Source: Otatea glauca (taxonomy: Eukaryota > Streptophyta > Magnoliopsida > Poales > Poaceae). From it: a stretch of DNA of 64,000 nt. Under the pieces are notes generated by a model that saw only the letters and a program-made list of their open reading frames with translations, was not told where the DNA came from and ran no database searches. Location of the stretch: contig CM070713.1 of assembly GCA_036346275.1 (NCBI GenBank), positions 58,523,567 to 58,587,566 of the forward strand. Direction: 5' to 3'. Numbering within the stretch: position 1 is the first letter of the stretch; the number at the start of each line of letters is the position of its first letter. The position numbers and the translations under genes were made by a program. Of this stretch, positions 56,673-64,000 are shown piece after piece.

Positions 56673-58227
56673 AAGGCGCAATAGGACTGTGATGGCAGCA
56701 GCAAGAGGCTTGCTATACTCAAGAGGCATGCCACCAGAAAATTGGAGGCAAGCAATGGAAACAGAACTGGAGTCCATCAAGAAGAACAATACTTGGGGTT
56801 CGTTGGATCAACCCAAAGGAGTTCGGCCAATTGGGCTAAAATGGGTGTTCAAACTCAAGAAAGATGTAGAGGGCAATATAGTGAAACACAAGGCAAGGTT
56901 GGTGGCTAAAGGATATGTCCAGAAACAGGGCATATATTTTGATGAGGTGTTTGCGCCAGTGGCTAGATTAGAATCAATTCGGCTCATCTTAGCCTTAGCA
57001 TCACAGGAGAAATAGGGTGTCCATCATATGGATATCAAACGGCATTTCTGAATGGAGAGCTTGAAGATGTATATGTTCAACAGCCACCAGGTTTCTACGT
57101 TCAAGGTCAAGAACAAAAGGTGTACAAGCTCCATAAAGCATTATACGGTCCTCGTCAAGCATCAAGGGCCCGGAACACAAAGCTAGATGCCAGCCTGCTA
57201 TCATTGAAGTTTGAAAGAAGCCCTCAAGGACATGCCGTGTACGAAAGGTATGAAGATGGTATATTGATAGTAGGAGTATATGTAGATGATTTGATTATCA
57301 CAGGATCAAATCCAGATCTCTTACATAAATTTAAAGTTCAGATGAAAGGGGAGTTTGAAATGAGTGATGTTGGGGAACTCAGCTATTATCTTGGAATTGA
57401 AGTCTTACAAGGAGACAGAGGAATCCAACTCAAGAACACGGCTTATGCAAAGAAGATTTTGGAACAAAATGGGATGGGTAATTGCAATAGTTGCAAGATT
57501 CTCATGGAACCCAAACTGAAGCTATCAAAGGATGACACAAGTTGATGAAACTCAGCATAGGAGCATTGTTGAAGTCTTAAGATATCTTACACACACGAGA
57601 CCAAACATTACGTTTGCTGTCGGTGTGGTAAGCAGGTTCATGGAAGCACCAAGGCAGAGTCATTTCAATAATGTTAAACAGATTCTGCGCAACATCAAGG
57701 GGACACTTGATTTTGGGATAGAATATTCAGTGAAAAATACTACACATGAAGGTCTGATTGGTTACTCTAATAGCAATCTTGCTGAAGACCAGGATGATCG
57801 GAAAAGTACAAGAGGAGTAGCGTTTTTCTATAATGGAAATTTAGTGAGCTGGTCATCCTGGAAGCAGAAGTCAGTGGCACTATCGTCATGTGAAGCAGAG
57901 TTCATGGCTGCTTCAACTGCAACCTGTCAGGGCTTGTGGGTGAGTCGTTTATTCTCCGAACTCATAGGACAGCAGTTAGTCCTAGCCAAATTGTTGGTCA
58001 ATAACAAATCTACAATAGCTCTTGTGAAGAATCCAGTATTTCACGAAAGAAGCAAACACATTGATACGCGTTATCACTTTATCAGAGATTGCTTTGACAA
58101 AGGGGAAATTGAAGTTGAGTATGTCAGTACAAAGGAACAACTAGCCAATGTACTAACGAAAGTGCTTCCACGGTCTCAGTTTGAAGAAATGCGATGGAAT
58201 TTGGGAATGAAGAATTTTGCCGAGTAG
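56665..58227 (+). pseudogene. Reverse transcriptase and RNase H of the outer Copia element
   Basis: The integrase motif VERRNRTVM (56665) runs within ~30 codons straight into the RT opening 'WRQAMETELESIKKNNTW'. The C-terminal half of integrase and the linker are therefore deleted and the two domains are joined in frame. RT: 'FDEVFAPVARLESIRLIL', 'YGPRQASRA' (changed from GLRQA) and intact YVDD at 57279-57290. RNase H (57532-58227): 'SNSNLAEDQDDRKSTRG', where the usual SDADWA aspartates are changed, and 'KHIDTRYHFIRDCFDKGE'. A stop at about 57013 and frameshifts near 57060 and 57540 break it. Confidence 0.9.
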
Positions 58228-58247
58228 AAGTTTAGATTGCGAGGGTG

Positions 58248-58560
58248 TGTTATTTGTAATCTAAACTTAGTCAAGTTTGCTTCCGAATGTATCGTTCCGT
58301 AAATCTGACTTTGCTGCGTCAGTTCAGTAGTTAGTTTTGGCAGGAATAGATCCTGTTTTAGCACTGATTCAGTCAAGTTTGTTACCAGTGTATATTTTTA
58401 AATTCCCATCAGTTGTATTGTCCATGTATGTGGAATGAACACAGAAGTATTTCCCATCTATCTTTAGTTCTAGACGAAACACTCTGTTGCGTTTCTTATC
58501 TGAATTCTGAGTGAATAGAGAACAGAGCAGCTGCAGAGGTGACTGCATTGAATACCAACA
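58248..58560 (+). repeat. 3' LTR of the outer Copia element
   Basis: Starts TGTTATTTGTAATC after a G/A-rich stretch (GCGAGGGTG) and ends GAATACCAACA; 313 bp. It aligns with the split 5' LTR (44638-44687 plus 49859-50077) and gives the uninterrupted LTR form. Confidence 0.92.
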
Positions 58561-60552
58561 TGTATCACACCCTGAGCTAACAATAAGCAGCAAGCACGTC
58601 AAATTGCTTCTCTTTCTGAATTCCGAACCACTTCTGCACATTCACAAGCCTTGCGTACTAAACACGTTTCTGAATTCTGATTACTTGCAAGGCTCCCTTC
58701 AAGGTGTCCTGACAATGCTACTAGCCTACTCTGTTTTCTTGATCTGCAGCTCTTACAATTGTTGTTTAGTTACCCAATGCAGGGAGGTAGTCTACGTACG
58801 ACGAAACAAAGATTGATATGTGCAAACAACTTCGACACCATGACACCACCATATTTCTTGTGAGGTTTGCAGTAGACATAAGTTTTTCAGTCAGTACGTA
58901 CGACGAAAAGGAAGTTCCCTGCACACTGCGCCACCGTGTCCGGTGCCTTACGTTTCAAGTTAAAGCATGTCGTGAAAATTATGTTTGATGTATATATGTA
59001 CCGACTCTGAAGTAAAATGCTTACCCACCGATTGCTCCACTGGCCAGCTACAGGTGCAGTTGCTCAGTGATATAGTCGGCACTGCAGAATATTCTGGTTT
59101 TCAGTAGTGGCAACAAGCTCGACTCCTAGGTTCTGTACTTAATGGTTAGGGCAATAGGGCTGCATCAAAAGCACCAAACAGAAATGCAAATACGATGAGT
59201 TGTAAATGTGGATCTAGTTCAGCTTCTTTCGAGAAAAAGATAGCAAAGTTCGAAAGATGAGGAGACTTGCCACCAAAATAGATAAATAGACTAGTGGGAG
59301 TGTGGGACAAAGTAGAGATATCCAAACAAGATCTGTTCTTAGACCCTGTTTGGTAGAGTTTTAGCTCTTGAATTCTCGTCCGGGGGAGCTAGAGCTCTAC
59401 CGAACGACCTCAACCCCCTCGCGCGGATTCTCGGGAGCGGCCGGAGCGATTCTCCAAAATGCACACGAGGCCAAGAGCGACGTAGAGGCAGCTCTTCGCA
59501 AGAATCAGCGCCTCCCCGCCTTCTGTGTCGCCTCCCCGCCTCAAGCCCCACCTCCCCGCGTCGAGCGCCGCTTCTCCGCGTCGCCTCCCCACCTCGAGCC
59601 CTGCCTCCCTGCCTCGAGCGTCGCTTTCATGCCTCGAGTGCCACCGATCTACCCCGCCTCGAGCTCACCGTCCCCGACTCGAGCTCGTCGTCCTCGACTC
59701 GAGTGCCCATGAATCGTCCCCGCCTTGAGCCCGCCTCGAGCGCCGCCGTCCCCGCCTGCACCGCCGAGCCCCTCTCTTCCGAGCCCTGCGCCACCGACAA
59801 GCGCCGCCCAGGTATGGCTCCTCTCCCTTCTCTCTCCCGAATCCCCTCTTTCAAAAATCTAGAGCTAATAGTCGAACACTTTTAAAAACTACTCCTGATT
59901 CCTCAAAAAATCAGAATTAAGAGGAGTCAGAGCAGAATTTGGAAGGAGTAGGAGCTCGAGCACTACCGAACGGGCATCTTTTCTTCTCTCCCTTTTGTTT
60001 CTTTCCGTATTTTTACTTGCGGAGATGGACAAAGACAAACAGGGATTCAGTTTTGTCAGTCTTATGAGAGAAGTCCATCATTATCATCACTGTAATGCAA
60101 TATGATTATGACCTGATGGGACCTCCTAAGCAGTACAGAAGTGATCTTCCGAGCTCAAAAGCTTTCCGAACTGTAGCCCAGAAACATCGGGTAATGGTTT
60201 TGACAGAACCGTTAGAAGAAATTGATTGGCAAAACAACACCTACAATTGACTACTGATGTATAAAGGCTCAGCAACAACAATCTTTGCTTTGGTGATCAT
60301 TAACATCAGAAGGAATTGAAAATATAAGAAAACTCAGCAGCTGACGACAAAGGTTTTTTGTCGATAAGGACAAAACTCAACTCATGTATATTTTCTTTCT
60401 TAGCAACAGAACAAGTTTAGTCACACTTCAATATATCTTTTCTGATCTGTTCAGAAATCACAACGATGAGAAAGTTTCAACGTGTTCGTCTGTCAAAACC
60501 TCTGTCAGTAATTCCTTTTCTCTTGATACAAGACTAATCCACTGGCAGTAAG
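58561..60552. other. 3' flank of the second BTB gene
   Basis: No gene is supported outside the insertion at 59341-59975. The sequence aligns with 25702-27033 at roughly 90% or better by eye. Both copies hold 'gtgcaaacaacttc.acaccatgacaccaccatatttct' and 'aaggttttttgtcgataaggac'. Confidence 0.55.
59341..59975. mobile_element. TIR-bounded insertion carrying a GC-rich CTCGAG-repeat segment
   Basis: Copy 1 reads 'tgttcttgttatcttttcttc' at about 26450. Copy 2 has ~635 bp inserted after 'tgttctt'. The ends are inverted repeats (GACCCTGTTTGGTAGAG... and, reversed, GCCCGTTCGGTAGTGCTCGAG...), similar to PIF/hAT-type MITE termini. A second inverted block near 59390-59405 (AGAGCTCTACCGAAC) folds back on the left end. 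The middle (59420-59815) is C-rich, with about a dozen 'cctcgagc' words, unlike a normal MITE, and may be captured host DNA. No clean target duplication. Confidence 0.6.
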
Positions 60553-61911
60553 TCAGATGATCGGCGGCGGCGGCGTCTCCCAGACATCGAAAACATTCTC
60601 CTCGTTATGCAGGGCGAAGAGACGGTCACCCCCAATCGAGAAGTCGCAAATGGCGCCGTCGTCGCTCCCCCGCAACGTCGACGTCAGCACGTGGTCGGGG
60701 CCACTGAACACCGAGACGGTATCATTCGTCGACGCGAAGAGCTGACCTCCGTGCGCGGCGAGCTTCGGGTAGCAGGTCTCCTCGGTGTGCGCGTTCTTCC
60801 TGCTCATCAGCTTGCTCCGTGATCTCCACCGCACGCCGCCGGCGTTGCTCCGTAGGTCGAGAAACCCGAGGTCATCGTACTGGTTGATCACGCAGACCGA
60901 CTTCTCGTCCTCCATTACGATGGCGTGGAGCACGTGCTTGTCCTCGAGCGACGCCGTTGTGCCGACGTCGGACCACGACCAGACGACGTTCTTGTCCCGG
61001 AAGTCTACCCGGCTGATGAAAGAGGAGTCGGTCCGCGGAAACATCGTCGCCACCATGAGCGTGCTGGTGCCGTCCAGCCACTGAAGCTTATCGGCGTCGC
61101 CCAGTGCGCAGCCAGGCGGCTCGTAGAAGAAATCGACCTGCTCGCCCGTGGTGCAGTCCCATACACCGATGCCGTACTCGTTGAACCGGCCCTTGCAGCT
61201 CGCAAACATCTTGCACTGCTGGTCGAAGGCCAGTGCCCCGGGAGTGAAGGACCTGACCTGGCGATCGTGCGCGACGCGGAAGCGGTGGCGCAGGTCGCCG
61301 GTGAGCGCGGAGAAGGCGGCCACACCTCCGTCGCGTCTACCGGGGCGCTCGCGCGCGGCAACGAGGAGCGTAGAAGCGTCAAGGTAGGCCGCGTCGTTGA
61401 CCGGCGCATGGTCGAGGTAGATCGGCCGGCGCTCCTCCAGCATCCAGTTGTACACACGCACGGTGCCGCCGTGCGCGACGCAGCACCCTCCGTCGGGCGC
61501 CGCGCGGACGGCAGTCCCGTCCCCTGGCGCTCGCCCGGTCACGGAAGCGACCAGACGGAGCCGGTCGCCGTCGAACTCGCCCCAGCGCGCGGCGCGGACG
61601 CGGTCGAGGAGGCCGTAGTAGAGCGCCTCGCGGCAGAGCACCCCCTCGGGGATGTTCGGCGGGACGTGGAGGCCGCCCGTGCGGAGCAGGTCTAGCAGCA
61701 CGGCGAAGCAGGCCGGGTCGCGGTCGATGAAGTACTCGGCCGCGGCCACGCCACCCGCCGCCGTATCCCCGACCGCGTTCCACGAGGCGTCCAGCATGGC
61801 GCCGAGCATGGTGTCCCGGCCCGCGCTGGCGAGCGTGGCTGCCGACGTCTCGAACACCCGCCCGCCAACGTTCAGCCGCACGCGCCCGCGGCCAGCCGCT
61901 GGCGAGCACAT
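60553..61911 (-). CDS. BTB/POZ (KCTD-type) and WD40-like domain protein, copy 2
   Basis: A single-exon, unbroken ORF of 452 codons, tandem paralogue of the gene at 27034-28404. BTB/KCTD domain at ~10-111 ('VRLNVGGRVFETSAATLAS', 'EYFIDRDPACFAVLLDLLRTG'), WD40-like region from ~140 to the end. The Gly-Val run of copy 1 is replaced by GGVAAAEYF. Differences concentrate in the first 60 residues and in scattered surface-type changes (for example LL to RV after DSSFIS, K to E near the C-terminus). The ~100 residues from HDRQVRSF to DSSFIS are identical. No key residue appears lost, so both copies may be active. A CUL3-adaptor role is inferred from the family. The 3' side lies next to the 635 bp insertion and, further out, the Copia/LINE nest. 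Confidence 0.93.
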   Translation of the reverse strand: MCSPAAGRGRVRLNVGGRVFETSAATLASAGRDTMLGAMLDASWNAVGDTAAGGVAAAEYFIDRDPACFAVLLDLLRTGGLHVPPNIPEGVLCREALYYGLLDRVRAARWGEFDGDRLRLVASVTGRAPGDGTAVRAAPDGGCCVAHGGTVRVYNWMLEERRPIYLDHAPVNDAAYLDASTLLVAARERPGRRDGGVAAFSALTGDLRHRFRVAHDRQVRSFTPGALAFDQQCKMFASCKGRFNEYGIGVWDCTTGEQVDFFYEPPGCALGDADKLQWLDGTSTLMVATMFPRTDSSFISRVDFRDKNVVWSWSDVGTTASLEDKHVLHAIVMEDEKSVCVINQYDDLGFLDLRSNAGGVRWRSRSKLMSRKNAHTEETCYPKLAAHGGQLFASTNDTVSVFSGPDHVLTSTLRGSDDGAICDFSIGGDRLFALHNEENVFDVWETPPPPII

Positions 61912-62068
61912 GGCCGTTTACAACTCTACAACCGCGCGCGGCGTGCAGAGGGTGCAACGACGGTTGGACCATGCGGCAGGCAGGCAGGACGGGGCCGGGC
62001 GCGTTTTCGGCCGGCACGGGGCGTTTTCTTGGGCGCGCGTTTGGGAGGAGTCGGACTGGGAACAAGGC

Positions 62069-62077
62069 GTATATAAC
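62069..62077 (-). promoter_or_regulatory. Probable TATA box of BTB gene copy 2
   Basis: The minus strand reads GTTATATAC about 160 bp upstream of the ATG, matching in place the GTTATAAAC of copy 1 within aligned GC-rich flanks. Confidence 0.62.
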
Positions 62078-62316
62078 GGCCGCAGCGTCGTGCCGCGCTG
62101 GCTTTTCTGGGGCGGAGGAACCGGGGATTTGATCGCGCGGGACGTCACCCACAAGTCATAACCCAATCCACGGGGCACGCGCGGTTGTTCCTTGGACGCG
62201 AGACGAGAGTGGCGTTTGGGTCTGGGGTTCGGTTGGTGGGGCTCGGCCGACGGATTTGGTGGGGCGGTCGTGAGGGTGGGTTTGGGTGCGTCGCGCCGTC
62301 GTGTGCTGGTGGGTCT

Positions 62317-62612
62317 GTAAAGCTATCTATTGATTTAGCATTATCAGCTGATACAATAATAAAACTCACTACTTACTTCATCTCTCATTCATATTATCCA
62401 AAGTAATCAATAAAACCAGTATGCAATAAAAACCAACTTGTACAACAACAAAACCGGTTTTTAGCCGGCGATAGCACCTATGTTTCCGTGCAATGCTCGC
62501 TACTAAATAAATGTCAGCTCTCTTCTCTCTCCTCTTCTCTCACTCTTCCATATAAGATAAAACTGATATGTACGTGCTAAAAGTAAGCTAAGGTGGTCTC
62601 ATTGTAATGCCC
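62317..62612. other. Copy-2-specific upstream segment of the second BTB gene
   Basis: Alignment with copy 1 ends near 62316 (28850 in copy 1) and resumes near 62612 (30801). The ~300 bp between are AT-rich and contain a CT-rich tract ('ctctcttctctctcctcttctctc'). No gene and no convincing terminal repeats were found. It occupies the place taken by the Helitron in copy 1. Confidence 0.5.
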
Positions 62613-63441
62613 TAAGATATACAAAAGTTATTAAAAATTTAAGATAAATTTTACAATATATTATACTACTAGTATATGATAAGTAGTAGAAATTAGATTT
62701 AGTTATTGATTTATTAAGGATATTCTTACTACTCTACTATCGAAAGAAGTATAAATAAATCCTTGCTAATCCGATCCATTTGAACGAAAAAAATAACATT
62801 CGTATTAAATTTAGTGTACAGCGAAGAGCTCAAGTTTAAAGGTAAAAGTGCTAAGAGCTAACAAGAATTTAAATGTAATTTGATGATAACCCATGGTACC
62901 TCTTTTTATCACGAGAGACAAGTGGGGTGAGTGGAATGTGGGACGGGGCTTTGCCTCAACACCCAATTCATCCGCCTGCGCTTGCGAATTTGGGACTCGG
63001 AAAGACAGCAGTATAGTGGATTAGAAAGTTCCATGGGTCGGTTGGACTTGACTTGCACATTGCACACTCTGAAAAGCGACTGTTCATCGTGGTGAAGGAC
63101 TGAAGATCCCGAACCACTCTCGAGCGGCACTACACTACGACTTGCTCCAACAATAACAACTGCACTGCAACTACGTACAGGTATAGCAGATGGAAGGGAG
63201 GGTCTGATCCAGTGACATTTTCAACGCCAGCAGCAACTAGGTTACAGAATGCTCGTAATCTGGACAGCTTACCAGAAGCACTTAGCTAGAGTGCTTTTTA
63301 GGATGTTGGATTGAACTTAAAGAGTGGTAATACAAAAGGCTGCGTAGGCATATAGCGCAATTTTAACCGTTGCCTGGAGCCTGGGGTCTGGAGAATTCGA
63401 GCTTACAAAATTTTGCGAATAAAGAAATAGCCACGCTACGC
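62613..63441. other. Right part of duplicated block 2
   Basis: No gene seen. It aligns with 30801-31654 with substitutions and small indels. The homology stops at 'ccacgctacgc' in both copies, which marks the right end of the duplicated unit. Confidence 0.5.
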
Positions 63442-64000
63442 TAGCTTTATCTTCGTCCTTATCGAGATGGATCAAAATGGCGCTCAAATGCACGCACCTC
63501 GCTTGCGTTCTTGGCCGTCCATCCAAGTGAGATATGCGAGTGACAAGAGAGACCAAACTTTGTGCAAAGAAAATGACAGATGAAGCAAAAGGGTGGCGAG
63601 CTGACCTAGCATCGCATTTAGGTCTTATCTTGGTCGACTCTGGTATTGTCGAATAATCTTCATGTCATTTATTCTTTGAAGGGTCTTCTCGTTTCGACCC
63701 GTGCAGTTCAGGACCCATTTAAAAAAACATGACGACCATGGATAGTGCAAATTAAACAAGGACGGCGGCCGAATCCCACACACTCGTTTTGTCGAGCGAT
63801 GCAAGCGGCAAGCGCTGCCTAATCTAGTTGGCTCTTCTGTTTCGGTAGACTATTTCATCAGGTTGACCACTAGGAGACTGAAACATTGCAATTTGAACAG
63901 TTCAGAGCTTAGACCTAAACCTTGATGCTTGGACCCAAATGACTAACGAAATTCCAAAGGCAACGTTGTTCTGATATTAGGTACTTTCCTTTATGTGTTA
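63442..64000. other. Unassigned sequence at the right edge
   Basis: Sequence without a recognisable gene or repeat. A short minus-strand frame ending at 63317 is not supported by motifs and crosses the duplication boundary. Confidence 0.4.

Larger units (their letters stand above)
44638..58560 (+). mobile_element. Copia retrotransposon with two nested insertions
   Basis: It starts TGTTATTTGT and ends ACCAACA. The target duplication is TTTAT (44633-44637) and TGTAT (58561-58565); copy 1 of the host block has TGTAT once at 25702-25706, so the left copy has mutated. Without the nested LINE (44688-49858) and antisense Copia element (50559-55294) the element is about 4.0 kb. Gag and pol are in one line on the plus strand and are broken by frameshifts, an internal integrase deletion and a changed protease residue. 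Confidence 0.92.
44445..63441. repeat. Duplicated host block, copy 2 (contains second BTB gene)
   Basis: The block is host sequence at 44445-44637, then 58561-63441, aligned with 25401-31654. A 13.9 kb nest of three retroelements (44638-58560) and a 635 bp insertion (59341-59975) interrupt it. The second BTB gene is at 60553-61911. Confidence 0.9.

Noticed and set aside
1..64000. CRISPR arrays, bacterial operons, rRNA or tRNA genes
   Set aside because: None seen. Direct repeats here are long tandem units or transposon ends, and no cloverleaf was recognised by eye. A tRNAscan run would be needed to exclude tRNAs fully.

Overview
This is nuclear DNA from a flowering plant, almost certainly a grass. 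The evidence is the mixture of GC-rich single-exon genes with nested LTR retrotransposons, a FAR1-type Mutator-like element, Tourist- and Stowaway-like MITEs, a Helitron and an L1-type LINE, and the absence of any bacterial gene organisation. Only two genes look intact and host-derived. They are tandem paralogues, both on the minus strand, encoding a BTB/POZ (KCTD-type) plus WD40-like protein at 27034-28404 (456 aa) and 60553-61911 (452 aa). Nearly everything else is transposon.

Layout: 1-1843 is the end of a diverged Tekay-like LTR cut by the window edge. 1914-3375 is a candidate non-coding transposon with degenerate ~170-200 bp internal repeats. 3791-7720 is a complete MULE with a 9 bp target duplication (GATATTTCC), ~300 bp terminal inverted repeats and a broken FAR1/MULE/SWIM transposase; a Tourist-like MITE sits in its left arm. 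8023-21845 is a complete but degraded Tekay-like (chromovirus) Gypsy element on the minus strand with ~4 kb LTRs and target duplication GTACT. 22131-23470 is a solo LTR (TCCAC duplication). 23650-23917 is a Stowaway-like MITE, followed by a ~105 bp tandem array.

25401-31654 is copy 1 of a duplicated host block carrying the first BTB gene. A minus-strand Helitron (28893-30800) lies just upstream of that gene and contains tandem ~551 bp units, each with a Helitron-5'-end-like sequence. 32130-34142 is a truncated Tat-like Gypsy piece running into a 100-N assembly gap. 34243-44051 is a SIRE/Maximus-like Copia element whose 5' LTR is mostly lost in the gap.

Copy 2 of the host block (44445-63441) is split by a Copia element (44638-58560). 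That element contains an L1 LINE inside its own 5' LTR (44688-49858) and a second, antisense Copia element inside its gag (50559-55294). The matching uninterrupted site survives in copy 1 (25702-25706). A ~635 bp TIR-bounded insertion at 59341-59975 is also specific to copy 2.

The paralogues keep conserved coding regions and a conserved TATA box ~160 bp upstream of the ATG. Their more distal upstream DNA differs completely (Helitron array versus unrelated sequence). I see no sign of a new multi-gene system. The most unusual items are the tandem-unit Helitron, the contrasting TE load on the two gene copies, and the micro-indel pattern in the Tekay element, which may be a sequencing artefact tied to CAG/CTG sites.
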